Below the pieces are notes generated by a model. It ran no database searches. It had not been told where the DNA came from and saw only the letters and a list, made by a program, of their open reading frames with translations. From Xylophilus sp. GW821-FHT01B05 (GTDB lineage: Bacteria > Pseudomonadota > Gammaproteobacteria > Burkholderiales > Burkholderiaceae_C): a stretch of 64,000 bases of DNA. Of the stretch, positions 8,017 to 16,911 are shown piece after piece. Location: positions 5,704,001 through 5,768,000 of the forward strand of contig CP152408.1 in NCBI GenBank assembly GCA_038961845.1. Reading direction: 5' to 3'. A program made the position numbers and the translations under genes. The first letter of the stretch is position 1, and each line of letters opens with the position of its first letter.

Positions 8017-8892
8017 ATGATCCGCTACCTCAACACGCTGGCCGCCGTGGCCCGCTACGGCACCTTTGCTGCGGCCGGCGACCGCGTGGGCCTGACGCAG
8101 TCAGCCGTCAGCATCCAGATGCGCCGGCTGGAAGAGGCGCTGGGCATAGAGCTGTTTGACCGCAGCGGGCGCAGCGCCGTGCTGAACGAGGCCGGGCGCC
8201 GCGCGCTGGTGCATGCCGAGCAGATCGTGCTGCTGTTCGGCCAGATGTCCCAGGGCGTGGCCGACGCCGAGCTGACCGGCACCCTGCGCGCGGGCGCCAT
8301 CACCACCGAGCTGCTGGGCGATGTGGTCGGCGCCATGGCCGCCTTCCGCAAGCAGTTCCCCAACGTGGAGGTGCACCTGACGCCGGGCGCATCGGTGGAC
8401 CTGATCGCCATGGTGGAAAAGCAGTTGCTCGACTGCGCGTTGATCGTCAAGCCGGCCTACCCGCTCGAAGGCCCGCTGCACTGGCGGCCCCTGCGGCAAG
8501 AGCCCTTTGTGCTGATCACGGCACAGGGCGAGAAATCCAGCGACGTGCCCTGGCTGCTGGCCAACCGCCCCTTCATCCGCTACGAGCGCCACTCACACGG
8601 CGGCAGCCTGGTCGAGCGCTTCTTGAAGCGCAAGAAATACGCGCTGAAAGAAGCCATGGAAACCGACTCGGTCGAGGCCATAGGCCTGCTGGTGGCGCGC
8701 GGCATAGGCATTGCCATCACCCCCCGCACGCCGGCGCTGAAGGTGCTGGGGCTCAAGCTGCGCCAGATTGAGCTGGGCGCGGACACCTTCTACCGCGAGA
8801 TCGGCCTAGTGGAGCGCGCGGACAATCCGCGTGCGCATTTGAATGGGGATTTTTGGCGGGCGTTGACGGAGAAGACGGCGGGCGTGCCCTAG
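8017..8892 (+). CDS. LysR-family regulator next to the dehydratase
   Basis: A 291-residue LysR protein. The N-terminal helix-turn-helix (TFAAAGDRVGLTQSAVSIQMRR region, about 15-38) is followed by a periplasmic-binding-like effector domain. It is divergent from the dehydratase with an AT-rich 117-base intergenic region, the usual layout for a LysR regulator and its target. The start MIRYLN at 8017 gives the standard N-terminus. The TAG stop is the CTAG target of a miniature element (8893-9002). Confidence 0.92.
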   Translation: MIRYLNTLAAVARYGTFAAAGDRVGLTQSAVSIQMRRLEEALGIELFDRSGRSAVLNEAGRRALVHAEQIVLLFGQMSQGVADAELTGTLRAGAITTELLGDVVGAMAAFRKQFPNVEVHLTPGASVDLIAMVEKQLLDCALIVKPAYPLEGPLHWRPLRQEPFVLITAQGEKSSDVPWLLANRPFIRYERHSHGGSLVERFLKRKKYALKEAMETDSVEAIGLLVARGIGIAITPRTPALKVLGLKLRQIELGADTFYREIGLVERADNPRAHLNGDFWRALTEKTAGVP

Positions 8893-9002
8893 TGTCGCGT
8901 CAAGCATGATCTGCCGGTGTGCGCTTGCCCTCGCCGCGCATCGCTGCGTTGCACGCCGATGCCTTCGCACCCATCCGTCACCTCACGCTTGACGCGGCGA
9001 CA
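8893..9002. mobile_element. CTAG-targeting miniature inverted-repeat element, copy 1
   Basis: A 110-bp element with terminal inverted repeats TGTCGCGTCAAGC / GCTTGACGCGGCGACA (the right end has 3 extra bases). It is flanked by CTAG on both sides (8889-8892 and 9003-9006). The left CTAG is the stop of the LysR gene and the right one supplies the stop of the convergent Bug gene. Compared with the inverted copy at 38620-38776 it lacks 47 internal bases lying between two TGCA repeats. Confidence 0.85.
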
Positions 9003-10004
9003 CTAGTCGATCACCACCTTGCCATCCCGCACCAGCGCGGCGAACTTGGCGGTCTCCTCCGCAATCTGCTGCGCCATCTGCGCCTGCGTATTGCCCAGCG
9101 GCTCGGCACCTATGGCCTGCATGCGCTGCGCAAAGTCGGGCGAATGGATGATCTTCACCATCTCGGCGTTCAGCCGCGCCACAACGTCGGGCGGCGTGGC
9201 GGCCGGCGCCAGCACGCCAAACCAGGTGCCGATGTCAAAGCCCTTGAGCCCCGCTTCTTCCAGCGTGGGCACATCCGGCAGCACCGAAGAACGCTTGGCG
9301 GTGGTGACCGCCAGCGCGCGCAGCTTGCCGCTCTTGATGTGCTGCAGCACCGGCGTGATGGTGTCGAAGGACATCGCCACCTGGCCGCCCAGCAAATCGA
9401 CCGTGAGCGGGCCGCTGCCCTTGTAGGGCACGTGCAGCAGTTGCACGCCGGTGCTGGCCTGGAACTGCGTGCCAATCAGGTGCTGCGCCGTGCCGTTGCC
9501 GTTGGAGCCATAGGCCAGCTCCTTCGGTGAATCCTTGGCAAAGGCCAGCAGCTCCTTCACATTGCGCGCCGGCGTGAGCGCAGCGTTGACGACCAGCACG
9601 TTGGGCACCATGGCCACCGTGGTGATGGGCGCCAGGTCTTTCTGGAAGTCGTAGGGCAGCTTCTTGTAGACGCTGGTGGCTATCGTGTGGTGCACCGCGC
9701 CCATCAGCAGCGTGTAGCCGTCTGGCTTGGCCTTGGCGACATAGTCGGCGCCCAGCGTGGCGCCGGCGCCGGGCTTGCTCTCGACGATGACCGGCTGGCC
9801 GATGCTCTTGGTCAGCGCGTCGGCCAGCGCACGGGCCAGCACGTCGGTGGTGCCGCCCGATGGGAAGGGCACGACCAGGCTGATCGGCCGGCTCGGCCAG
9901 CCGGCCTGCGCCATGGCCAGCGTGGAAGAAAGCCCCAGCGCCAGCACGGCGGCGCGCAGCACACTGCGGCGCAAGGGGTTTCCATGGGATGAATGGATGG
10001 GCAT
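9003..10004 (-). CDS. Bug-family tripartite tricarboxylate transporter receptor
   Basis: A 333-residue periplasmic substrate-binding protein of the Bug/TctC family. It has a signal peptide with cleavage near AMAQA (about residue 33), WPSRPISLVVPFPSGGTTDVLAR and the typical PGAGATLGADYVAKAKPDGYTLL-type stretch. Bug receptors bind carboxylic acids for TTT transporters or sensing. No TctA/TctB membrane genes lie nearby, which is usual for the many orphan Bug genes of Burkholderiales. A good AGGAGA ribosome-binding site precedes the start. The upstream tartrate/D-malate dehydrogenase-like gene in the same direction suggests a hydroxy-acid ligand (inference). Confidence 0.92.
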   Translation of the reverse strand: MPIHSSHGNPLRRSVLRAAVLALGLSSTLAMAQAGWPSRPISLVVPFPSGGTTDVLARALADALTKSIGQPVIVESKPGAGATLGADYVAKAKPDGYTLLMGAVHHTIATSVYKKLPYDFQKDLAPITTVAMVPNVLVVNAALTPARNVKELLAFAKDSPKELAYGSNGNGTAQHLIGTQFQASTGVQLLHVPYKGSGPLTVDLLGGQVAMSFDTITPVLQHIKSGKLRALAVTTAKRSSVLPDVPTLEEAGLKGFDIGTWFGVLAPAATPPDVVARLNAEMVKIIHSPDFAQRMQAIGAEPLGNTQAQMAQQIAEETAKFAALVRDGKVVID

Positions 10005-10068
10005 GGTTTGTCTCCTGTCCTTGTTGTATTGCCGGGAATACGCGGCCGGCATACCGCGCGGGGGAAAC

Positions 10069-11157
10069 CTAAGCCGCCATGCGCTGCGGCAGTGCGGCCA
10101 GGTGCGCACACACGGCGCGCGTGACCTGCTCGGTGGTGGCGCTGCCGCCCAGGTCCCGGGTGTGCAGCGCGGGGTTGGCGGTGACCTGCTCCACGGCCTG
10201 CATCAGGCGCTGCGCGGCGGCGGGCTCGCCCAGGTGCTCCAGCATCATCACCACCGACCAGAAGGTGCCGACCGGGTTCGCCAGGCCCTTGCCCATGATG
10301 TCGAAGGCCGAGCCGTGGATGGGCTCGAACATGCTGGGGTAGCGGCGCTCGGGGTCGATGTTGCCGGTGGGCGCAATGCCCAGGCTGCCAGCCAGCGCGG
10401 CGGCCAGGTCGCTCAGGATGTCAGCGTGCAGGTTGGTGGCAACTATGGTGTCGAGCGTGGCCGGGCGGTTGACCAAGCGCGCGGTGGCGGCGTCGACCAG
10501 TTCCTTGTCCCAGGCCACATCCGGGAACTCTTTGCTGATCTGCACGGCGATCTCGTCCCACATCACCATGGCATGGCGCTGGGCGTTGCTCTTGGTGATC
10601 ACGGTCAGCAGCTTGCGCGGCCGCGACTGCGCCAGCTTGAAGGCGAAACGCATGATGCGTTCCACGCCGGCGCGGGTCATCATGCTGACGTCGGTCGCGG
10701 CCTCGATCGGGTGGCCCTGGTGCACGCGGCCGCCCACGCCGGCGTACTCGCCCTCGGAGTTCTCGCGCACGATGACCCAGTCCAGGTCCTGCGGGCCGCA
10801 GCGCTTGAGCGGGCCGTCGATGCCGGGCAGGATGCGCGTGGGCCGCACGTTGGCGTACTGGTCAAAGCCCTGGCAGATCTTCAGGCGCAGGCCCCACAGC
10901 GTGATGTGGTCGGGGATGTGCGGGTCGCCGGCGGAGCCGAACAGGATCGCGTCCTTGTTGCGCAGCGCATCCAGGCCGTCGGCCGGCATCATCTCGCCAT
11001 GCGCGCGGAACCAGTCGCCGCCCCAGCCGAAGTCCTCGAACTCGAAGCGCAGCCGGCCATCGGCCGCCGCCAGCGCCTCCAGCACCTGGCGGCCGGCGGG
11101 CACCACCTCCTTGCCAATGCCGTCGCCCGGGATGGTCGCTATGCGGTAGGTCTTCAT
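10069..11157 (-). CDS. Tartrate/D-malate dehydrogenase (decarboxylating) family
   Basis: A 362-residue member of the isocitrate/isopropylmalate dehydrogenase superfamily, reading IATIPGDGIGKEV at the start and containing VRENSEGEYAGVGGR and NPVGTFWSVVMMLEHLG. The VRENSEGEYAG signature and overall match point to the tartrate dehydrogenase/D-malate dehydrogenase branch (TtuC/DmlA-like), which uses NAD and Mn or Mg. It is divergent from a LysR gene (start 11271) and upstream of a Bug receptor, a typical D-malate or tartrate use layout. The GAGGA site supports the start at 11157. Which acid is the true substrate cannot be decided here. Confidence 0.88.
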   Translation of the reverse strand: MKTYRIATIPGDGIGKEVVPAGRQVLEALAAADGRLRFEFEDFGWGGDWFRAHGEMMPADGLDALRNKDAILFGSAGDPHIPDHITLWGLRLKICQGFDQYANVRPTRILPGIDGPLKRCGPQDLDWVIVRENSEGEYAGVGGRVHQGHPIEAATDVSMMTRAGVERIMRFAFKLAQSRPRKLLTVITKSNAQRHAMVMWDEIAVQISKEFPDVAWDKELVDAATARLVNRPATLDTIVATNLHADILSDLAAALAGSLGIAPTGNIDPERRYPSMFEPIHGSAFDIMGKGLANPVGTFWSVVMMLEHLGEPAAAQRLMQAVEQVTANPALHTRDLGGSATTEQVTRAVCAHLAALPQRMAA

Positions 11158-11215
11158 GCTGTCCTCTGTGGATATGGCTGTCGAAAGCTGCACTGTAGGA
11201 TCGGCACGGCGATTT

Positions 11216-11236
11216 GATTCATGGCAGAAGTGAATC
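11216..11236. promoter_or_regulatory. Inverted repeat, candidate LysR-binding site
   Basis: GATTCA (11216-11221) and TGAATC (11231-11236) form a perfect inverted repeat with a 9-base spacer. It lies in the 113-base divergent region between the dehydrogenase and its LysR regulator, which is where such operators occur. Seen by eye only. Confidence 0.45.
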
Positions 11237-11270
11237 CATCCTTAACTTCAATTCAACAATCCGCACCACC

Positions 11271-12197
11271 ATGACCGACCCCATCCAGGCCGCCGATCTG
11301 GGCTTTTTTGCCGCGCTGGCGGGCGCTGGCAGCCTGAGCGCAGCGGCGCGCGAGCTGGGCGTGACCACGCCGGCCGTGAGCAAGCGCCTGGCGCAGATGG
11401 AGGCGCGGCTGGGCATTGCGCTGGTCAACCGCAGCACGCGCCGCATGGGCCTGACGCCCGAGGGCGAGCTGTACCTGGAGTACGCGCGCCGCATCCTGGG
11501 CGAGATCGACGACCTGGCCCAGTTGCTGGGTAATGCGCATTCAGAGCCGCAAGGCCTGCTGCGGGTCAACGCCACGCTGGGCTTTGGCCGCAGCCACGTG
11601 GGCGCGGTGATCTCGAAGTTTGCGCGCCGCCATCCGCAGGTAGAGGTGCAGCTGCAGCTGTCGGTCAACCCGCCGGCGCTGACCGACGATGCCTTTGATG
11701 TCTGCATACGCTTTGGCGCGCCACCCGAGGCGCGCGTGATCGCCCGGCGCATTGCGTCGAACCGGCGCCTGCTATGCGCCGCACCCGCCTACCTGGCGCG
11801 CGCCGGCACGCCCAAGACGCCGCACGACCTGGTGCGGCATGCCTGCATCGGCATCCGCCAGGGCGACGAGGCCTATGGCGTCTGGCGCCTGACCCACGGC
11901 CGCGGCACTGCGCAGCACACCGAAGCCGTCAAGACACGCGGCATGCTGGCCACCAACGACGGCGAGATCGCAGTGCACTGGGCGCTCGAAGGCCACGGCA
12001 TCTTGATGCGGGCTGAGTGGGACATTGCCCGCCACCTGAAAAGCGGCCGGCTGGTGCAGGTGCTGCCGCAGTACCGCACGCCGGATGCAGACATCTACGC
12101 CGTCTACCCGCAGCGTCACCAGATGTCGGCGCGGGTGCGGGCCTTTGTGGATTTTTTGGCGGCGGCGCTGTCGCGCGGTCAGTACCCCACCGCGTAG
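11271..12197 (+). CDS. LysR-family regulator (DmlR-like) next to tartrate/malate dehydrogenase
   Basis: A 308-residue LysR protein: helix-turn-helix GSLSAAARELGVTTPAVSKRL (split around residues 20-40), then an effector domain with the RIASNRRLLCAAPAYL-type hinge segment. It is divergent from the dehydrogenase at 11157, so by layout it is the likely activator of that gene and the Bug gene, as DmlR is for dmlA. Its last 19 bases overlap the 3' end of the convergent gspB gene. Confidence 0.92.
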   Translation: MTDPIQAADLGFFAALAGAGSLSAAARELGVTTPAVSKRLAQMEARLGIALVNRSTRRMGLTPEGELYLEYARRILGEIDDLAQLLGNAHSEPQGLLRVNATLGFGRSHVGAVISKFARRHPQVEVQLQLSVNPPALTDDAFDVCIRFGAPPEARVIARRIASNRRLLCAAPAYLARAGTPKTPHDLVRHACIGIRQGDEAYGVWRLTHGRGTAQHTEAVKTRGMLATNDGEIAVHWALEGHGILMRAEWDIARHLKSGRLVQVLPQYRTPDADIYAVYPQRHQMSARVRAFVDFLAAALSRGQYPTA

Positions 12198-12868
12198 CGG
12201 TAACCCCTGAAGCGCAGCACCGCCTGCTGCGCCTCGATCTTCTCCAGCACCACGCCGGGCGCGGCGGTGTCGCCCTCGTGCAGCACCTGGCCGTTGACGA
12301 TCACCATGCGGTAGAGCGGGTTGGCCGAGTAAGTCGCGCCGCTGAAGGCCAACGCGGGCAGCTGCTGGCGCACGGCGTCGGGCAGCTCGCGCAGGGCCAG
12401 CACGCGTGGCTGCGCCGGGGCGGGCGCAGGGGCCGGCGCAGGGGCGGCAGGCGCGACGGCAGCGGGCCGTTTCTCTTCCCGCGTGGCGGCCGGGCGCTGT
12501 TGCAGCGGCGGCGGGGGCGCCTTGGCTGCGGCGGGCGCGCTGGGCTCGGCGGCCGGGGCAGGAGCCGGTGCGGGCAGCACCGGCGGCGCTGCTGGAGCCG
12601 GGGCCGGCAGTGCCGCCGGCGCCTCGGCCGGGCGCGTGGCCAGCACCACGGCGGGCGGCGGCGCGGGCCGTAGCCAGAGCCACCAGGCAGCGGCGGCCAA
12701 GGCCGCCACGGCCAGTGCGCCGATGGCGCCAGCCGCCAATGCGCCACGGCGTGCCGGGGGCGTGGGGGCGGCACCGGCCGGCAGGGCTTGCGCGGTGTGC
12801 AGGCCGGGCACGGCGCCGCGCCCGCGTTCGGCGTCGGCGCGACGCAGGGCGTCGAGGATGTAGGACAT
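12179..12868 (-). CDS. gspB: General secretion pathway protein B
   Basis: A 229-residue protein with the GspB/ExeB signature MSYILDALRRADAERGRG, one membrane segment (about 45-68), a very long Ala/Pro-rich periplasmic linker and a C-terminal GspB domain (about 155-229). With GspA it inserts the type II secretin into the outer membrane through the peptidoglycan. It follows gspA after 5 bases, so the pair is an operon. No other gsp genes are in the window; the main T2SS locus must lie elsewhere if present. Confidence 0.9.
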   Translation of the reverse strand: MSYILDALRRADAERGRGAVPGLHTAQALPAGAAPTPPARRGALAAGAIGALAVAALAAAAWWLWLRPAPPPAVVLATRPAEAPAALPAPAPAAPPVLPAPAPAPAAEPSAPAAAKAPPPPLQQRPAATREEKRPAAVAPAAPAPAPAPAPAQPRVLALRELPDAVRQQLPALAFSGATYSANPLYRMVIVNGQVLHEGDTAAPGVVLEKIEAQQAVLRFRGYRYAVGY

Positions 12869-12873
12869 GGGCG

Positions 12874-14529
12874 TCAGGCTCCGCTGTGCAGGCGCGGCTC
12901 ATCGACCGCGGCGGCGCGGTTGAGCAGCATGAAGGTCAAGGGGCCGGTGCGGCCATCAGGCGTCAGGCCGTGGGCCAGCTGGAAGCGGTAGATGCGTGCC
13001 TTGCGCGTGGCGGCCGGCTTGTCGGTGGCCTCTGAGGGCAAGGCCGGCTGCGCCGCCGCCAGCTGCGTGTCGAACCATTCGCCGGCGCGCCGCGCGGCAA
13101 CGTCGGCCGAGGGCGCGCCTTCGGCCCCGGGCGGCATGCGCCACAGCGTGGCGAAGTCGCCGCGCCACCAGCGCGCCAGTTCGGTCAGGGCGACGCGGCG
13201 CGGCACACCGCCAATGCTGAGCGTGGCGCGCTGCCCGTCCAGCCCGGTGAGCAGGGCCTGCACCGGCCGACCGTCTTCGCCGACCAGCGCCAGGATGCCG
13301 GGCCGGTCGAGCTGACGGATCAGGCCCAGGCTGGTGCGGCTGCTGCGGAAGCACTGCAGGCCTTGCTGCGGCAGGGCCTGGGCACAAAGGTCGGTAGCCG
13401 CCGCGTCGGCCTCCAGCGCCACCTTCCATGACTTGGCCAGCGTGCGCCAGGCATCGCCTTCGTCGTGCGGCAGCGAAGCCAGCACGGCGCTCAGGTCAAA
13501 GGGTGCTTCTGCAGCCACCGGCGATACCTGCGGCGCAGCGACGGGCACAACGGGCGCCACCGGCGCGGCCGGCAGGGCCACGGGCAGGGGCGCGGGCGGC
13601 CTGGCGCGCCCGGCCGACCAGCCCACCGCCCCGGCCAGCACAGCCGCCGCCAGCACGCCGCCACCGGCCAGCGCCCAGCGGCGCGGCGCGCGTGTGCCTT
13701 CGGCTACCGTGCCGCCAAACACTTCGCGCGCAGCGCGCTCCACGGTGCGGTCATCCACCGTGCGCACGCCGCCGGCATAGGCGCCCAGCAGTGCCCGGTC
13801 GCACAGCAGGTTGATACGGCGCGGCACGCCGCGCGCCATGGCATGGATGCGCCGCAGCGCACGGCGGTCAAAGGGCAGCGGCCCGGCCAGCCCGGCCACA
13901 TCCAGCCGGTGGGCGATGTAGTGCTGCGTTTCGTCGGCCGACAGCGCATCGAGGTGAAAGCGCGCAATCACCCGCTGCGCCAGTTGCTCCAGCGCCGGCT
14001 GCGCCAGCAGCGTGCGCAGCTCGGGCTGGCCGATCAGCACGATCTGCAGCAGCTTGCGCTCGTTGGTTTCCAGGTTGGTGAGCAGGCGCAGCTGCTCCAG
14101 CACGTCGGCCGAGAGGTTCTGCGCCTCGTCGATGATCAGCACGTTGTTGCGCCCGGCCGCGTGCGCCTGCAGCAAGAAGGCGTTGAGCGGGTCAAGGCAG
14201 TCTTTCACCGTCTCCGCACCCGGCACGGCCGGCGCATGCGCCACGCCGAACTCGTCGCAGATCGAGCGCAGCAGCTCGGCCACGGTGAGCTTCGGGTTGA
14301 AGATGTAGGCCACGTTGCAGTCGGCCGGCATCTGCTCCAGGAAGCAGCGGCAGACCGTGGTCTTGCCGGTGCCGATCTCCCCCGTCAGCAGCACAAAGCC
14401 GCCCCCGCCGCCCAGCCCATAGAGAAAATGCGCCAGCGCCTCGCGGTGCCGCTCGCTCATGAACAGGTAGCGGGGGTCAGGCGCGATGGAGAACGGCTCG
14501 TGCTGCAGTCCGAAGAAGGAGGCGTACAT
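12874..14529 (-). CDS. gspA: General secretion pathway ATPase GspA (ExeA-like)
   Basis: A 551-residue protein. The AAA ATPase domain has Walker A GEIGTGKT (50-57) and Walker B VLIIDEAQ (130-137). One membrane segment lies at about 285-305, followed by a Pro/Ala linker, a C39-peptidase-like or linker region and a C-terminal peptidoglycan-binding segment (GLTPDGRTGPLTFMLLNRA near the end). This is the ExeA layout: an inner-membrane ATPase that contacts peptidoglycan and helps secretin assembly with GspB. The ATG at 14529 gives the standard MYASFFGL start. The gene begins right beside dispersed repeat LR copy 2, so its promoter must lie in or near that repeat. Confidence 0.92.
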   Translation of the reverse strand: MYASFFGLQHEPFSIAPDPRYLFMSERHREALAHFLYGLGGGGGFVLLTGEIGTGKTTVCRCFLEQMPADCNVAYIFNPKLTVAELLRSICDEFGVAHAPAVPGAETVKDCLDPLNAFLLQAHAAGRNNVLIIDEAQNLSADVLEQLRLLTNLETNERKLLQIVLIGQPELRTLLAQPALEQLAQRVIARFHLDALSADETQHYIAHRLDVAGLAGPLPFDRRALRRIHAMARGVPRRINLLCDRALLGAYAGGVRTVDDRTVERAAREVFGGTVAEGTRAPRRWALAGGGVLAAAVLAGAVGWSAGRARPPAPLPVALPAAPVAPVVPVAAPQVSPVAAEAPFDLSAVLASLPHDEGDAWRTLAKSWKVALEADAAATDLCAQALPQQGLQCFRSSRTSLGLIRQLDRPGILALVGEDGRPVQALLTGLDGQRATLSIGGVPRRVALTELARWWRGDFATLWRMPPGAEGAPSADVAARRAGEWFDTQLAAAQPALPSEATDKPAATRKARIYRFQLAHGLTPDGRTGPLTFMLLNRAAAVDEPRLHSGA

Positions 14530-14544
14530 GGGCCTGGAGAATAC

Positions 14545-14900
14545 GGCAGAGCGTGGGACTGCTCGGGGCCGAGCGCAGCGATGGCCCGATTGGCAGTCCC
14601 GGGGTCCCCTCTGTGGCGTCGAGGAACGGAGGAGTCGGCAGGTTACCCGTAGCGCAGCGAAGGGACGGCGAGGACTGTTTGAGCGCAGCGAGTTCCGCAG
14701 CCGCCTGCCGATTCCGAGTACCGCAGAGCAGTCTGCGCAGCAGACCGCCACAGTGGGGTCGCCTTCTCTTTGGTGACTTTCTCTTGGCGAACACAAGAGA
14801 AAGTTACTGCGCCGCCGGGCGCACATCCCGGCACCCGCCGCCTGCAAGGCACGCCAGCCCGGATATCTCGAAGACCTCGAAAGGGTTGGTTCTGAACCCG
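14545..14900 (+). repeat. Long dispersed repeat family LR, copy 2
   Basis: About 355 bases closely matching 5900-6262 in the same orientation, including the perfect stem ACTTTCTCTTG/CAAGAGAAAGT (14776-14804). It fills most of the gap between gspA (start 14529) and the next gene (15094). The rest of the gap (14900-15080) shows no gene. Confidence 0.85.
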
Positions 14901-15093
14901 AAGGCCAGATTAAGGCTGGCGGCACACAGCGCCGTCCCCCGCCGCGGAAGTCGTGTGCCCCCTGGGCGTGCACCAAAGCAGTCGCCATACAGCCGCCCCC
15001 CCCCACAAACCCAAGACCTCATCCGCGCAGACCATCCCGTTACCGGTTTTCACACCACTGCCGCTAGGATGACCACCTCGCAAGGAGGTGCCC

Positions 15094-15882
15094 ATGCATG
15101 CCACGACGACTCGCCTTCCCCTGACCGGCCACGCCGTATGGCTGGTGCTGCTGCTGGTGGCCTGCGCGCCGGCCCTGGCGCAGGCGCTGTTCGACGGTGC
15201 GGGCCATGCCTTGCCCGCGTCTGACTACTTGGCGCCGGCCCTGGTGGCATCGTTCTCGGGGCCGATGGGCATGCAGGGCCTGGATGGCCTGCAGGACCGG
15301 CTGCCCACGGGGGCGCCGCGCGGCCCCAACGCAGGCCCCGGCTCCGGCAGCAGCGTTTTCAAGCGCTCGCCGGAGGTGCACCAAACCGTCGTGCACGCCA
15401 TGGCCGATTACCTGGCCCAGGGAAATACCGCCCAGCGCGAGCGCCTGGTGCAGAGCCTGTCGCAGGACGACGCCATCGGCCGCTTCGACGGCCTGGTGCG
15501 GCCCTTCGGCCTGAACGGCAGCGACCTGGCCGACGTCTACACGATCTACCTGGTGATGTCCTGGGAGCTCATCAACAACGGCGACGCACGCGAGAACGCG
15601 GCGGGCATACGCGCGCTGAACACCCAGGTGCGCCATGCCTTCGCGCAGAACACCCGGCTGCAGACCTTGTCGGACGCCGCCAAGCAGCACATCGCCGAGA
15701 CCATGGTCTACCTGGCGATGATCGCCGTCGCCTCGCGCAGCACGCTGCAGCGCAGCGGCAACGCCGCCGGCCTGGCCGAGCTGCGCGAGCGGGTGCGCAG
15801 CACCGCCCTCAAGCTGACCCAGGTCGACCTGAAGGGCGTGCGCTTTGACAGCATCGGCTTTGGCGCGCGGCGCACGCCCTAG
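15094..15882 (+). CDS. Secreted/periplasmic hypothetical protein (DUF6683-like)
   Basis: A 262-residue protein with a signal peptide (hydrophobic GHAVWLVLLLVACAPALAQA, about 11-30) and a mainly helical mature part. Features are SPEVHQTVVHAMADYLAQG and the Trp-containing YTIYLVMSWELINNGD. I recognise the pattern as the family called DUF6683 in Burkholderiales, from memory. An ideal AAGGAGG site sits 5 bases before the ATG at 15094, which rules for that start over the GTG at 15088. Function unknown. Confidence 0.75.
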   Translation: MHATTTRLPLTGHAVWLVLLLVACAPALAQALFDGAGHALPASDYLAPALVASFSGPMGMQGLDGLQDRLPTGAPRGPNAGPGSGSSVFKRSPEVHQTVVHAMADYLAQGNTAQRERLVQSLSQDDAIGRFDGLVRPFGLNGSDLADVYTIYLVMSWELINNGDARENAAGIRALNTQVRHAFAQNTRLQTLSDAAKQHIAETMVYLAMIAVASRSTLQRSGNAAGLAELRERVRSTALKLTQVDLKGVRFDSIGFGARRTP

Positions 15883-15895
15883 CTACGTTCTGCAC

Positions 15896-16459
15896 ATGAC
15901 CGAGCGCGAATCGCTGCAGCGCGCCATCCACGAGGACGTGGCCCTGCTGCCACATGACCCGTGCTGGCCCGCCCTGTTCGAGGCAGAGCGCGCACGCCTG
16001 GCGCGCCTGTTTCCGTCGCAGTTGCGCGCCATCGAGCACATAGGCAGCACCGCCATCGCGGGCATGCCGGCCAAACCCGTCATCGACATCCTGGCCGGCG
16101 TGGAGACGATGGCGGCGGCCGATGCGTTGGCCGCGCCGCTGTTCGAAGCGAACTACACCACGTCACCAGCCTTCAACGCCACGCTTGCAGACCGGCGCTG
16201 GTGGATGCGCTGGGCCAATGGCCACCGCACGCACCACCTGCACCTCGTGGTGCTGGACAGCCTGGAGTGGCAGCAGCGGCTGCGCTTCAGGGATGCGCTG
16301 CGCGCCGATGCGGCACTGGCGCAGCGCTACGCCCGGCTCAAGGCCGCACTCGCGCAGCAACACCAGACCGACCGCGAGGCCTACACAGAAGCGAAGTCGG
16401 CATTTGTGCGCGCGGTGCTGGCTGGCCCAGGCGCCACAAACACGGCCCATTCCCCATGA
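15896..16459 (+). CDS. GrpB-family (UPF0157) nucleotidyltransferase-like protein
   Basis: A 187-residue GrpB/UPF0157 protein: HDPCWPALFEAERARL, IEHIGSTAIAGMPAKPVIDIL and NGHRTHHLHLVVLDS are the family motifs. The GS...KPVIDIL pattern is the remote nucleotidyltransferase core (Gly-Ser and Asp-x-hydrophobic). The biochemical role of the family is not established. Its stop overlaps the next ATG as ATGA, indicating translational coupling with the GNAT gene. Confidence 0.9.
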   Translation: MTERESLQRAIHEDVALLPHDPCWPALFEAERARLARLFPSQLRAIEHIGSTAIAGMPAKPVIDILAGVETMAAADALAAPLFEANYTTSPAFNATLADRRWWMRWANGHRTHHLHLVVLDSLEWQQRLRFRDALRADAALAQRYARLKAALAQQHQTDREAYTEAKSAFVRAVLAGPGATNTAHSP

Positions 16460-16902
16460 ACATCCGCCCCATCACCCCACCCGAACTTGCCGAGCTGCTG
16501 GCGCTCTACCACCACCTGCATGCTGCGGACGACCCGCTGCCGGCACCGGAAGTAGTGCAGGCGGCCTGGGCGGAGTTGATGGCGGGCCCGCGCCATACCT
16601 GCCTAGGCGGCTATATCGACGAGGTGTTGATGTGCGCCTGCACGCTGACCATCATCCCCAACCTCACGCGCGGCTGCCGGCCCTATGCCCTGATCGAGAA
16701 CGTGGTGACGCATGCGAAGCATCGCGGCCGTGGGCATGGCAAGGCGCTGCTGCATGCGGCCCTGGCCCGCGCCTGGGAGGCGGGCTGCTACAAGGTGATG
16801 CTGCTCACCGGCCGCAAGGACGAGGCCACGCTGGGTTTCTACGAGGCGGCGGGGTTTGATCGACATGGCAAGCAAGCCTTTGTCGCCAAGCCGCCCGTTT
16901 AA
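16456..16902 (+). CDS. GNAT-family N-acetyltransferase
   Basis: A 148-residue GNAT enzyme. The acetyl-CoA-binding loop is seen as HRGRGHGKALLHAAL (about 93-107), followed by CYKVMLLTGRKDEATLGFYEAAGF, the usual end of the fold. The substrate is unknown. It starts at 16456, overlapping the GrpB stop by 4 bases, so both are probably made from one message. It converges on an MFS gene, with 9 bases between the stops. Confidence 0.9.
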   Translation: MNIRPITPPELAELLALYHHLHAADDPLPAPEVVQAAWAELMAGPRHTCLGGYIDEVLMCACTLTIIPNLTRGCRPYALIENVVTHAKHRGRGHGKALLHAALARAWEAGCYKVMLLTGRKDEATLGFYEAAGFDRHGKQAFVAKPPV

Positions 16903-16911
16903 ATCCTGTCC

